From NCBI RefSeq assembly GCF_902167145.1, contig NC_050105.1:142709988-142773987 (forward strand): DNA of 64,000 bases, written 5' to 3'. The stretch comes from Zea mays. Its lineage: Eukaryota; Streptophyta; Magnoliopsida; Poales; Poaceae. Shown here piece after piece: positions 22,401-33,900 of the stretch. A program made the translations under genes and the position numbers. Within the stretch, counting starts at the first letter, position 1; each line of letters opens with the position of its first letter. The notes beneath the pieces are model-generated. The model was not told the DNA's origin. It made no database searches and saw only the letters and a program-made list of their open reading frames with translations.

Positions 22401-22706
22401 CATGCCCGCGGCAGAGTCCGCGAAGCGCTACACCACGGCGTCAGGCGGGCCTTCGCCGTGCTCGCTTCTCACTACGTTGTGGACCTGGAGCGGGTTAGTG
22501 AGGGGTACTGTCTTCCTGACGAAGATGATGCTGCTCTGGCGGAGGTGCAGCGGCTTGACGCGGTCGCCGCGGGTCCGAGCGCGGTGCTGGCGACCACCTT
22601 TGAGGCGGAGGTCCTTCCTCCTGCGACGTCACCGGAGGCCGAGATGGACCCCACCGATGGCGGGGGTGGAGCTGAAGGCGCGGCTCCTTCCCAAGGCGGC
22701 GCCTGA
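19415..22706 (+). CDS. five-exon antisense gene of the gypsy element (993 aa, Transposase_28-like)
   Basis: Exons 19415-20332, 20414-21051, 21129-21717, 21789-22134 and 22216-22706. All four introns are 71-81 bp with GT...AG, and phases 0, 2, 0, 1 join without a stop, giving 993 codons. N-terminus MADRVTIIPPRDPWPFSTVT. Residues about 60-250 (PPPGYVVSFVSFHERGFGVP ... FMRAILFHYGVELHNLSPNS) match what I know as the 'putative gypsy type transposon' domain (PF04195, Transposase_28). The middle is a highly charged linker (EEKKKKKDAEKARARERRRA, then an acidic D-rich run). The last 260 residues are alanine/glutamate-rich and probably coiled coil. It lies opposite to gag and converges with it. Introns survive because the element's genomic RNA is the other strand. 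Function unknown; despite the domain name there is no catalytic evidence. Confidence 0.8.
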
Positions 22707-22943
22707 TTCTCGTTTGAACAGTTTCTTGTTGAATGTGCGTCTCACCACGGCCGCTGTGGCCTGAACACTTTTGTCTTTCTTGCATGGAGTCGTACTCTCC
22801 TTTCTTTCCATCCGCATGTTCGTCCTAGCTCGTCAATAATAGGGTAGCTTCTCGAGTTGGGCCATTCTTCGTGGCAGGTGATGAGTGAGGTATCCCTAAC
22901 CCGGAGGTACGGGAGTTCCTCAGCTCAATCAGCCTTGCCATTT
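22707..22943. other. 3' region between antisense gene and pol stub
   Basis: Probable 3' UTR of the antisense gene, with GTCAATAATAGGG near 22830 as a weak polyadenylation-type stretch. From about 22870 it becomes similar to the post-pol spacer of copy C (phrase GGATACCTCACTCATCACC in reverse). Confidence 0.5.
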
Positions 22944-23273
22944 TCATGTACACGCGTTCGCTCCTCGAGACCCGGCTTCTGACATAGCCGGGAGAACGTA
23001 GCTGGGGGAACGCAAGAGGCCCCTTTTTTGATTTAAAAAGATCTTGACGCAGAGGGGTTCCCCCTTTTTAGCCCCCGAGGGAGGGTCGGGCTCCGCCAAG
23101 GCGAGGCCGACCCTTCCTTGATGATCGAGGCGCAGAGGCTGCCTGACGGATCGGGCTCCGGCCTGAATATCCAGCGAGTGCTCGGCGACATCCCTCGGTA
23201 TGCCGGGCATGTCCGAGGGACTCCACGCAAAGACGTCGGCGTTTGCGCGGAGAAAGTCGACGAGCACTGCTTC
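22944..23273 (-). pseudogene. pol: pol stub of copy B (deletion derivative)
   Basis: The frame after the UAG at 23274-23276 continues with VLVDFLRANADVFAW for about 47 codons, as in copies C and D. It then jumps, within a few bases of about 23130, into the post-pol spacer (GTCAAGGAAGGGTCGG type sequence, copy C about 43742). Everything from RT to integrase is absent. The tail of the frame is therefore fusion sequence with no domain. Confidence 0.85.
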
Positions 23274-26200
23274 CTATTTGGGGTCGAGCCCGGAACCGAT
23301 CCGGACCTGCTTGGTGGTGTCGCCACTGGGGTCGAGAGGGACGGCCTTGACCGTCTCCGCTGGCTCGAAGTTGCCGGCATGGCGCTTCACGTCTGGCACC
23401 TCCTTGGAGAGGTTCTCCAGGTCAGCGATGAGGGCCTCGGACTCGGCGAGGGCCTCGGCGTACTCCACGCACTCCACGTCGCATTCGAACGCGTGTTTGT
23501 ACGTGGGGCCGACGGTGATGACCCCGTTGGGGCCCGGCATCTTGAGCTTCAGGTAGGTGTAGTTGGGGACGGCCATGAACTTCGCGTAGCATGGCCTCCC
23601 TAGCACGGCGTGGTAGGTTCCTCGGAACCCGACCACTTCGAACGTCAGGGTCTCCCTTCGGAAGTTGGAGGGTGTCCCGAAGCAGACGGGGAGGTCGAGT
23701 CGCCCGAGGGGCTGGACGCGCTTCCCAGGGATGATCCCGTGGAAGGGCGCAGCGCCTGCTCGGACGGAGGACAGATCGACGCGCAGGAGCTTGAGGGTCT
23801 CGGCGTAGATGATGTTGAGGCAGCTGCCCCCATCCATCAGGACCTTGGTGAGCCTGACATCGCCGACAACGGGGTCGACGACGAGCGGGTATTTCCCCGG
23901 GCTCGGCACATGGTCGGGGTGGTCGGCCTGGTCGAAAGTGATGGGCTTGTCGGACCAGTCTAGGTAGACTGGCACCGCCACCTTCACCGAGCAGACCTCC
24001 CGGCGCTCTTGCTTGCGGTGCCGAGCCGAGGTATTCGCCGCATGCCCTCCATAGATCATGAAGCAGTCGCGGACCTCGGGGAACTCTCCTGCTAGGTGAT
24101 CTTCGTTCTTGTCGTCGTCGCGGGCCCTGCCACCCTCGGCGGGTGGCCCGGCCCTGTGGAAGTGACGCCGAAGCATAACGCACTCCTCGAGGGTGTGCTT
24201 GACGGGCCCCTGATGGTAGGGGCACGGCTCCTTGAGCATCTTGTCGAAGAGGTTTGCACCTCCGGGGGGCTTCCGAGGGTTCTTATACTCGGCGGCGGCG
24301 ACAAGGTCCGCGTCAGCGGCGTCGCGTTTCGATTGCGACTTCTTCTTGCCTTTCTTCTTGGCGCCGCGTGGAGCAGACGCCTCGGGAGCTCCTTCCGATG
24401 GGCAGCCCTGGGGCTGCTTGTCCTTTCGGAAGATAGCCTCGACCGCCTCCTGGCCAGAGGCGAACTTGGTGGCGATGTCCATCAGCTCGCTCGCCCTGGT
24501 GGGGGTTTTGCGACCCAGCTTGCTCACCAGGTCGCGACAAGTGGTGCCGGCGAGGAACGCGCCGATGACATCCGAGTCGGTGATGTTGGGCAGCTCGGTG
24601 CGCTGCTTCGAGAATCGCCGGATGTAGTCCCGGAGCGACTCCCCCGGCTGTTGCCGGCAGCTTCGAAGGTCCCAGGAATTCCTGGGGCGCACGTATGTGC
24701 CCTGGAAATTGCCAGCGAAGGCTTGGACCAAGTCGTCCCAGTTGGAGATCTGCCCCGGAGGCAGGTGCTCCAACCAGGCGCGAGCAGTGTCGGAGAGGAA
24801 CAGGGGGAGGTTACGGATGATGAGGTTGTCGTCGTCCGTTCCACCCAGTTGGCAGGCAAGGCGGTAGTCCGCGAGCCACAGTTCCGGTCTCATTTCCCCC
24901 GAGTACTTCGTGATAGTAGTCGGGGGTCGGAACCGGGTCGGGAATGGCGCCCGTCGGATGGCCCGACTGAAGGCCTGCGGACCGGGTGGTTCGGGCGAGG
25001 GACTCCGATCCTCCCCGCTGTCGTAGCGCCCCCCACGCCTGGGGTGGTAGCCTCGGCGCACCCTTTCGTCGAGGTGAGCCCGACGGTCGCGTCGATGGTG
25101 CTCGTTGCCGAGGTGGCCCGGGGCCGCAGGCGCGGTGTTGCGCGTGCGCCCGGTGTAGACCGAAGCTTCCCGCATGAATCGGGAAGTCGCGGCATGAGGT
25201 TCCGAGGGATATCCTTGCCTTCGCGAGGCAGTGCTCTCGGCCCGCCGGGCCGCAGCGCCTTCCAGGAGATTCTTGAGTTCCCCCTGGATTCGCCGACCCT
25301 CGGTGGTTGACGGCTCCGGCATCGCGCGGATGAGCATTGCTGCGGTTGCCAGGTTCTGACCAACCCCGCTGGATGCGGGCGGCGGCCTGATCCTGACATC
25401 GTTGGCGACGCGGTGCTGGAGACCTTGGGGCAGGTGACGTATTTCTCCGGCCAGGGGTTGGACCACCCATGCCTGTCCGACGTCCCGACGGATCGGCTCA
25501 AGCGCTCATGTTCCCTCGTTGAGCCTGGCCTGCACCTCGCGGACTTGCTCGAGTTGTGGGTCGTAACCCCCCGCCGGAGCGGGGACCACAGCTAGCTCCC
25601 GTGGGATGTCGGCGCGAGGCACCGGCCTAGGGAGATCACCGTCCTCCGGCATGCCAAGATGGTTGCCTTCGGAGGGATCCCCTAGCTCGATGTGGAAACA
25701 TTCGCGGCTTGGGCCGCAGCTCTTGTCGCCAAGGCTGCGGCTTCCATCGGAACAGTCGGATAGGCAGTAGTCACATGCGGTCATGAAGTCTCGCACGGCA
25801 CTGGGGTTGCCAAGTCCGGAGAAATCCCATCCGATGCTGGGATCGTCATCTTCCTCGGACCCAGAGGGCCCGTAGGTCGAGACGTCCATCAGTCGGTCCC
25901 AAGGCGACCGCATACTGAACCTCAGTAGGGTTGCACTCGCCTCAATGCGAGCGCCCGCCAAAACGAGGTCGTTTGGCGGGTTGAGGCCGAGTCGAAATGA
26001 CGCAAGATGGGAGTTAGTCGGTACCTTTTGGTCGACGAGGAGCGACGTAGTCACATCGGGGACTGGTTGCACCGTCTTCTCTGGTTCGAGGGCGACGTCC
26101 TGCAGGCTTTCCGCGAGCGCGCCGGCGTCGTCTTCTTGCTCGGGGTCAGCGTGCCGCGGGGGGACGGCGCTTGCCTCCGTTTTGAACGCGAGGTCGACGT

Positions 26201-26522
26201 CCGGCGTGCCTTCCGTCGGGGCGTCGGGGGCATCGATTCGCTCGACGGCCGACGAAGCGCGGCCTCCCACCTGGCCTTGACGACCCCGCCTCCTCCTCCG
26301 TTGGCGGGGGAGAGAACGGAGCGAGCCCGAATGTTGCCTTTCCACCACGCGGGGAAGACGTCGTCGATTCCGCCGCCGGCGGGCGGGTTGTCGGCCGCCA
26401 TTGTCGTAGTCGCGCGGCGGTGGAAGAAGTATCATGTCGTAGCTGCTGTCGAAGGACATGAACTCAAGAGTCCCGAAACGAAGCACCGTCCCGGGCCGGA
26501 GAGGTTGCTGGAGACTGCCCAT
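23274..26522 (-). pseudogene. gag: gag-protease of copy B, one nonsense codon
   Basis: 1082 codons from ATG at 26522 to UAG at 23274-23276, the same length as in copy C, with a single internal TGA at 25506-25508. The N-terminal third is acidic and repeat-poor. The Tat Gag domain follows (KYSGEMRPELWLADYRLACQ ... SWDLRSCRQQPGESLRDYIR). The basic segment KKKGKKKSQSKRD precedes a cysteine-containing stretch (CPYHQGPVKHTLEEC). Protease has VLMDGGSCLNIIYAETL, the DGGS form usual for grass Tat elements. One substitution separates this ORF from an open frame, so decay is slight and recent. Confidence 0.88.
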
Positions 26523-26562
26523 CTGGAGCTTGACGGGGAGCTGTTCGTCAGCACGCAGCGTG

Positions 26563-26580
26563 CCCCTACCCGGCGCGCCA
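26563..26580 (-). promoter_or_regulatory. primer binding site, gypsy copy B
   Basis: TGGCGCGCCGGGTAGGGG on the minus strand, one mismatch to copies A, C and D, two bases after the 5' LTR. Confidence 0.75.
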
Positions 26581-26582
26581 AC

Positions 26583-28212
26583 TGTCGGCGTTTCGAGATA
26601 GGGGGGTCCCTAAGGCGACGAGTGAGTGTGCTGCGTGCCCCAGCCCAGATGGGTCGAGCGCGTGGGCGAGCGCGAAGGGGGGAGAGGCGAGGTGGCCGGA
26701 GTCGAGTGTGAGAGAGGTGGAAGTCCCGCGGCCTTCGTGTTCGTCCCGCGCCCAGGTCGGGCCGGGTGCGCTTGCAGTAGGGGGGTTACAAGCGTCCACG
26801 CGGGTGAGGGAAGCGAGCGGCCCCAAGAGAGCGCCTGTCCCGTCCTCGGTCCCGCGCGGCCAACCTCTTCTAAGAAGGCCCTGGTCCTCCCTTTTATAGT
26901 CGTAAGGAGAGGATCCAGGTGTACAATGGGGGGTGTAGCAGAGTGCTACGTGTCTAGCGGAGGGAGAGCTAGCGCCCTAGGTACATGCCAATGTGGCAGC
27001 CGGAGAGATCTGGGCACCCTGCTGGCGTGATGTCGTGGCTGTCGGAGGTGCGGCGGAGCCTGGCGGAGGGACAGTTGTTGGAGCGGTCGAGTCCCTGCTG
27101 ACGTCGTCCTGCTTCCGTAAGAGAGCTGGGGGCCGCCGTCGTCATAGAGCTTGTGGAGCGCCATCATTGCCCCTCCGGCGGAGCTGGCCGGATGGGACGC
27201 CGGTCTTGTTCTCCATGACCCGAGTCGATTCGGGGTAGGATGATGATGGCGCTTCCTATTGACGTGGCGGTCTGTGCCCTAGGCAGGGCGACGTGGGGGT
27301 TCCTCCGAAGCCGAGGTTGAGTCTGTCTTCCGTTGCCGTAGCCGAGCCCGAGCCAAGGGGTCGGGCGAGGCGGAAGTTGTTCGGCCGAGGCCAGGGCGGA
27401 GTCCGAGCCCTGGGGTCGGGCGAAGCGGAGTTTCGTCATCTTCCGGGTCTTAGCCCGAGTCCGAGCCCTGGGGTCGGGCGGAGCGGAGTTCGCCGTCTTC
27501 CGGGTCTTAGCCCGAGTCCGAGCCCTGGGGTCGGGCGGAGCGGAGTTCGCCGTCTTCCGGGTCTTAGCCCGAGTCCGAGCCCTGGGGTCGGGCGGAGCGG
27601 AGTTCGCCGTCTTCCGGGTCTTAGCCCGAGTCCGAGCCCTGGGGTCGGACGGAGCGGAGTTCGCCGTCTTCCGGGTCTTAGCCCGAGTCCGAGCCCTGGG
27701 GTCGGGCGGAGCGGAGTTCGCCGTGGCGCCTTTGGCAAGGCCTGACTGCCTGTCAGACTCACTCTGTCGAGTGGCACTGCAGTCGGAGTGGCGCAGGCGG
27801 CGCTGTCCTTCTGTCAGACTGGCCAGTGGAGCGGTGGAGTGACGGCGGTCACTTCGGCTCTGCCGGGGGCGCGTGTCAGGATAAAGGTGTCAGGCCACCT
27901 TTGCGTTAAATGCCCCTGCAATTTGGTCAGTCGGTGTGGCGATTTAGTCAAGGTTGCTTCTGAGCGAAGCCAAGGCCTTGGGCGAGCCGGTGATGTGTCC
28001 GCCATAAAAGGGGGGCCTCGGGCGAGACGGAAGTCTCTCGAGGTCGGCTGCCCTTGGCCGAGGCTAGGCTTGGGTGAAGCGTGATCGAGTCACTCGTGTG
28101 GACTGATCCCTGACTTAATCGTACCCATCAGGCCTTTGCAGCTTTATGCTGATGGGGGTTACCAGCTGAGAATTAGGCGTCTTGAGGGTACCCCTAATTA
28201 TGGTCCCCGACA
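26583..28212 (-). repeat. 5' LTR of gypsy copy B
   Basis: 1630 bp. Reversed TATAAAAG near 26892-26899. 57-bp array at about 27415-27725 with four full units. Outside the array it differs from the 3' LTR by roughly ten substitutions and a few small indels by eye. Confidence 0.9.
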
Positions 28213-28284
28213 CATGTGTAGCACTTGTTCATCCTCATACATGTGTTTCAAACGTCGGTGCCACGAATTAGATGAAGAAGCCAT
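28213..28284 (-). pseudogene. Harbinger transposase, N-terminal coding piece
   Basis: ATG at 28284 opens MASSSNSWHRRLKHMYEDEQ... and reaches the CATGT target duplication. The same exon resumes at 16240 with LHASTVADEEEKPHVH. The frame is also open upstream to about 28395, so a longer N-terminus is possible. Separated from its remainder by the 12-kb copy B. Confidence 0.7.
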
Positions 28285-28912
28285 CTTGTCAGTAGGATAG
28301 CTGCAACCTAAAAACCTCACCTCTGCAAACCGCTTGTGTTCAATTACCAAATCCGCGAAATTTCTTGTCCACGGTTGTTGGAAGAGTTGACCCACAAATC
28401 GAAGCTAGTTGGGCAACCCTGCATTTGGACTTGGAATCAATTTGATTGAAGTGTAGTTGCAAACAGTAATTTGTGGGAGACCAAACAGCGGCCAGCGCCA
28501 CTTGTTCTGTACCTCGACGGCGACGATGGAGAAGACGGGGAGCACGCCGGAGCTCGGCCGAACATGGACAGTACCACCGCGTCGAGGAAGCGAGCTTCGC
28601 CGCCATCGCCTTCGGACGAGATCCGTTTTTGGACCTGTGGCGGCAACGGAATGATGATGATGGAGAAGACGGGGAGCACGCCGGAGCTCGGCCGAACATG
28701 GACAGTACCACCGCGTCGAGGAAGCGAGCTTCGCCGCCGTCGCCTTCAGCCAAGATCCGTTTTCTGACCTTTGGCGGCAACGGAAACGGCCGCCCTTCCC
28801 TCCTCCGAGTACGGCGCCGTATACGGTCCCTGCTGGAAACGCCTCCACGCTCCGCCTACGCAAACGCGGAGGGCGCTCTCTAGGATACGGAGGGCGCCGT
28901 TGCTGGAGTTGG
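28285..28912. other. Harbinger 5' flank with a 134-bp tandem duplication
   Basis: Region upstream of the transposase ATG. Two copies of a ~134-bp GC-rich unit start near 28527 and 28661 (TGGAGAAGACGGGGAGCACG). Frames open on both strands are a by-product of this GC-rich duplication. The probable transposon end is at 28904-28910 followed by TTA. Confidence 0.5.
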
Positions 28913-29739
28913 TCTTACCAGTTGGAACGAGGAGTGTACAATACATGTCCAACTGCAAAAGCTCCCAATTGTTTTCAAATACAAATGAAGCGCAGCCACA
29001 TGACGCATGCTGGCATTCATCAATTACTCTGAGCTAGCTAGATACTTAATTATCTAGCTTAAATAAGCCCACTTCCTCAAAGGAAGATTCTCTACCCTTT
29101 TGTTAAAGCACGTACACGTATATCGCCTTAATAATCACAGCAAGATACACAAAGGACAAATCCATATCATCTCGAACACCTAACCCTAGTTGTTTAAAAT
29201 AATAGCCGCGCCTCTAAACAGTTGCATTGTGGACGGGTCGGTATTTTATAATGTCATGACAGGCTGCCCTCAAATTCCAATTCAGAGACTGCAGATCTCC
29301 AAACAATTCCTCCTAGTGCTCTGTGGAGTAAGAGATCAGCGATCAGGCATTGATCGCCCTTTGGACAGTATCACGAGTCAAGAAGTCAATTCAGTTCCAA
29401 ATTAAGCGTGGTAATAAGGACAGACCAGTAGGGACTGCAGTTTCGAATCCAGAAAAGAAACAAGTGCACACACATCAAAAAAAAAAACTCCGATGCTTGG
29501 GGTGTGGTTAAGCGATGACAAGACTCTTTGTCTTGACTCAACTCCATGGTGTGTTTAGTCAAACTGACCAGACAATAAGTTTATATAGTTTCTTAATTAA
29601 TCTATGAAGCTATGCATCTGATGCCTACGTTCGAAATAGATTCCGCTCTGAGCTAGTCTGTCTACGAGTAGAAGATTAGAAGGTGCAGGGTTGTTGAATA
29701 TGGTTTGACCATTACGTATAAGATGCTAGGCAGGTCGTC
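28913..29739. other. spacer between Harbinger and CACTA elements
   Basis: AT-rich, no credible gene or repeat. It ends with the CACTA target site GTC (29737-29739). The original continuation is at 50574. Confidence 0.5.
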
Positions 29740-29752
29740 CACTACCGGAATC

Positions 29753-30275
29753 AATAGCTTCGCCGAGTGCCGGAAGCACTCGGCGAAGCCTTAAAAACAC
29801 TCGGCAAAGAAGGCTCGGTAAACAGTGCATCGGCAAAGACTTCTTTGCCGAGTACTTTTTCTCGGGCACTCGGCAAATATCTTTGCCGAGTGTCAGGGAG
29901 CACTCGGCAAAGAAAAGCGACCGTTACGGCGCCGGTTGACGGAGACGGCGGATTTGCCGAGTGTCAACGGTGACACTCGGCAACGAAGATATCTTTGCCG
30001 AGTGTCCGCCTGGAAGCACTCGGCAAAGCCGACCTCTTTGCCGAGTGCCAGTTGGGACACTCGGCAAAGAGCCCGCCAGGGGAGGGTCCCCATGTCAGGC
30101 TCTTTGCCGAGTGTCCCGATAGGCACTCGGCAAAGCCGACCTCTTTGCCGAGTGCCAGCGACATAACACTCGGCAAAGAACCTAAGCCGGTGCCCAGGTC
30201 TGTGCTCTTTGCCGAGTGTTATGACCCAGACACTCGGCAAAGAGCCTCTTTGCCGAGTGTTACACTCGGCAAAGT
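29753..30275. repeat. left subterminal repeat array of the CACTA element
   Basis: Many copies of TTTGCCGAGTG and its reverse, mostly paired as short inverted repeats of 25-45 bp, from 29759 to 30270. In En/Spm such motifs bind the element's own TNPA-like protein; binding here is inferred. Confidence 0.85.
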
Positions 30276-30674
30276 GACCAGTATGTACCTTTTTTATTTG
30301 TTTTTTGTTTTCCATCCACACAAACAGAAGATATCACATATATATCGCATATATACATCACAGATATCATCACAGACATAAATAACCAACACAAACATAA
30401 AATCGTGACCACAAACATAAATATCCATCACAAACATAAGTGTTCAACACAAGTATTAAACACAAACATAAGTCTCAAACGTCGCAAGCTCTCACATAAG
30501 TATCAAACAGAAACATAAGTATTATACATAAGTTCTGAAGTCTAAAACAATGACTCATGGAGGTGGGCGGTTTGGCCGGGGCTGCGTTGGGCTGAACCCT
30601 TCCGGAGGGTTGTTGGATGCCGCCCCAGATTGGCCCTGCACAGAGAAGAGATAGCATGTGTTATACCAGATGCA
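30276..30674. other. CACTA 3' noncoding stretch
   Basis: AT-rich with imperfect repetition of ACAAACATAA from about 30380 to 30520. No reading frame supported. Confidence 0.5.
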
Positions 30675-30893
30675 TTACAAACATCTAACTACAATTTGTC
30701 CAACAACCTGCTGCTGGTCGTCGTCGTCCTGAGGCGCCGCCTGCTGCTGCGCTGCCTGCTCTGCCTCGTGCTGCTGCGCTGCCTGCTCTGCCTCGTGCTG
30801 CTGCGCTGCCTGCTCTGCATCGTCCGCCGTCCTACTCCTCCTCCCCCTCCTCCTCCTCAGGAAACCGCCCACCATATTTGTCCAACAACCTGC
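30675..30893 (-). pseudogene. possible terminal exon with 27-bp triplicated low-complexity repeat
   Basis: Follows an acceptor-like TTAATTGCAG (ending 30894). The plus strand shows about three copies of CTGCTGCGCTGCCTGCTCTG... (27-bp period, about 30745-30815), read on the minus strand as repeated AEQAAQQHE. It may be the last exon of the transposase transcript or a relic of a second CACTA gene. Weak. Confidence 0.3.
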
Positions 30894-30979
30894 AATTAAG
30901 AGTAAACAAATAAGTGCATATAAAATAAGTGCAATTTAAAAACATGTGCGAAATAAAAAGTCATATAGCATTACATCGA

Positions 30980-33900
30980 TTAAAAATAATCTTCATATGT
31001 GTCGGGGTTAGCCGGATCATAACTCTCATCATCACTATCAAGCATTTCAATCTCAACACCATCGGAAGACGCAACCTCATCATTGCCTTCAAGGATTACT
31101 AAGTCATTATCATTTTGCACCTCATCATCCTCCTCATCAACAGCCATTTCAATATCTACGTCCATTCCGATAGCTTCTGTTAAGTCTATCTCAAATCGCC
31201 CTTCTAGCCCATCTTCTTGGAAGAACTCTCCATCATATGTGTCCGGGTCTAAGTTGTAATCTTCATCGTTAGGAACAGGTAACCTCCCATGCAGCGATAC
31301 CTTATACACAACATCCCAACCCTTAAGATGTTCTTTCGTTTGACACGCATATGGGAGATAATACACTTGTGTGGCCTGTTGGGCCACGATATAGACATCG
31401 TCTCCTGCTAAGGTGGAATCTTGTCGAATTTCGACTATCCCAAGATTAGAATGTGTCCATCTCGTCACTTGAGGGTCAAACCAATGACATTTGAATATCA
31501 CTGGAGTAAGAGGTTTGGAACCATAAAAATTGAGCTCATATATTTCTTCAATTCGTCCAAAATAATCGACATTGTCAAGGCCCGGCGTAAAGACTCCAGA
31601 ACACGTTGTTTTCCGATTGGGCCGACTTTGGTCGTAGTGTGTTGTGCGAAAACGGTATCCATTGACGTCATACCCAGAATATTTCTTGACCCTATAAGCA
31701 AAGCCGTTGGCTACTTGTCTCAACTCGGCACTCATAGACGGATCTCTTTGGCCCTGCAAGTATTCGCAAGTTAAAAGATGCTAAATTGAGTTCAAAGACG
31801 TATCTCTTTTACAAACTAAGCACGTACCTTACGTTTGAACCAGGAAATGAAATCGGGCAACCCATTTCTCGCACCCTTTCTAAGAAGAGCGTCATATTCC
31901 TGTGGAGTGGGGGTCCCTTGATCGACGCCGGAATTCATGAAGAAATTGTTCCATGTATGGCGTCACCTCTTCAAGGTTGGTCAATACGTATAGCATGATA
32001 TGTCGCCACTCGTCATGATTCAGGGTCTTGGTGGTCGAGCCACTTGCGCTTCCGAGTTGGCCTCGAAATATGCTAAGGTTCGATTCATTGTCGCCATCAT
32101 TGTAACGAGGGGGTGGATTATGCACGCTCGGCAGTTTGTCACCATAATAAGTTGTTGTGAAGTTTGAGACCTCCTCTAGAATGTATGCCTCTGCAATGGA
32201 AGCCTCGATTTTGCATTTATTTCTACATTTCTTTCGAATAGTCTTTAGACATCTCTCGATTGGATAGCACCAACGTCCCTGCACGGGCCCCCCATTCGTG
32301 CCTCATAGGGGAGATGAAGAATCAAATGCTGCATTGGATTGAAAAAGCCGGGTGGAAATATCTTCTCAAGCTTACACAGTAACACGGGGGCCAATCTTTC
32401 CAAGTCTGCAACAACGGTCCGAGACAACTCTTTTGCACAAAGCTGACGGAAGAAATAGCTCAACTCTGAAAGCGCTAGCCAGACATGCTCAGGGACATAG
32501 CCTCGAACCATCGCAGGAAGAATCCGTTCAATCCATATGTGGAAGTCATGACTCTTCATCCCTAAGACTCGCATAGTAGATAAGTTCACCCCCCTACTCA
32601 GGTTAGATGCATAACCATCAGGGAACATCAACATCTTGATCCACTGAAGTACTTCCTTCCTCTGGGCCCTGCTTAGGGCGAAATCGGCCTTAGGCCTTCT
32701 CCATGTCTTTCCGCCACTTGGCGGCTTCATCTCTAGTTTTGGTCTATCACATAACGCTGCCAGATCCACTCTTGCCTTCACATTATCCTTTGACTTATCA
32801 GGAATGTCCATAATTGTTGCCCACAGTGCCTCGGCAACATTCTTTTCAGTGTGCATCACGTCAATGTTGTTTGGAAGGAGCAGGTCGTCATAATAGGGGA
32901 GCCGAGTCAAGCCAGACTTATGTGTCCACATATGCTGCTCACCATATCCCACAAAACCACCTTCTGTATTGGCCACGAGCCCATCTATCTGTTGACGAAT
33001 TTTGGCACCAGTCATCGCTGCAGGTGGGCGGTCTGTAACTACGACACCTTTCGTAAAGTTCTTGATGTCTAGGCGGAATGGATGGTCAGCAGGAAGAAAT
33101 TGTCGATGTTTATCGAAGGACGAATATTTGCCACCCTTTTTCAACCAAATGAACCTGAGAGCTTCCTTGCAAACTGGGCATGGGAACTTACCGTGAACAC
33201 ACCAGGCACAGAATAGCCCATAGGCCGGTAAGTCATGCATGGAGTACTGGTACCAAACATGCATTCTGAAGTTTGTCTTCGTAGCTCGGTCAAACGTCCA
33301 TACCCCTTCCTCCCAGGCACGTACCAATTCATCGATCAAAGGCTCCATGTACACGCCCATTTTGTTCCCCGGGTGTCCGGGAATTATCAACGACACGAAT
33401 ATATTCTGCCTTTGAAAGCACACACCAGGGGGGAGATTGATTGGGATAACAAACACGGGCCAACATGTGTACGGGGCAGCGCTCATTCCATAGGGATTGA
33501 ACCCATCTGTGGCCAACGCAACACGTACATTACGAGCCTCTTCGGCTTTCTCACGGTGAATGTCATCAAAGTGTTTCCATGCTTCACCATCTGATGTGTG
33601 CACCATCTTGTCAGGATTGTATTGTTTTCCATTTTTGTGCCAAGTCATCTGTTTCGCGGATTCCTCTGTCATGTACAGACGCTGGATCCTCGGTACGAAC
33701 AGAAGGTGTCATAGGATTGTCAAGGGGATGTCGAGCTGCCTCTTATGTCCATCACCAGAGTCTACCTCCATAAACCTAGACGAATTACACTTGGGACAGT
33801 ACTTTGCCTCCGCGTATTCTTTCCTAAATAGCACGCAGCCCTTCGGACAAGCATGAATCTGCTCATACGTCATCTTGAGTGCACGAAGTAGTTTCTGTGC

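Larger units (their letters stand above)
16241..28212 (-). mobile_element. Ty3/gypsy copy B: pol-deleted, carries an antisense gene
   Basis: Complete 11972-bp Tat-lineage (Huck-like) element on the minus strand with perfect TSD CATGT (16236-16240 and 28213-28217). Element order: 5' LTR (26583-28212), PBS, gag-protease (26522-23274), a 47-codon pol stub, post-pol spacer, a five-exon gene on the opposite strand (19415-22706), antisense upstream module, PPT, 3' LTR. Essentially all of RT, RNase H and integrase are missing, so it is non-autonomous. Gag is nearly identical to that of copy C. Confidence 0.9.
13330..28912. mobile_element. PIF/Harbinger-type DNA transposon, split by gypsy copy B
   Basis: Contains a Myb/SANT-type ORF1 on the plus strand, a convergent PIF-like DDE transposase on the minus strand, and gypsy copy B inserted inside the transposase exon. 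A possible right end is GTTGGTC followed by TTA at about 28904-28913 (PIF elements duplicate TTA/TAA). The matching left end was not found and may lie beyond copy A, so the left boundary given is only the first coding base. Confidence 0.65.

Noticed and set aside
29753..30275. Regularly spaced repeats resembling a CRISPR array
   Set aside because: Repeats are short, alternate in orientation and sit next to CACTA ends in a plant genome; they are subterminal transposase-binding motifs.
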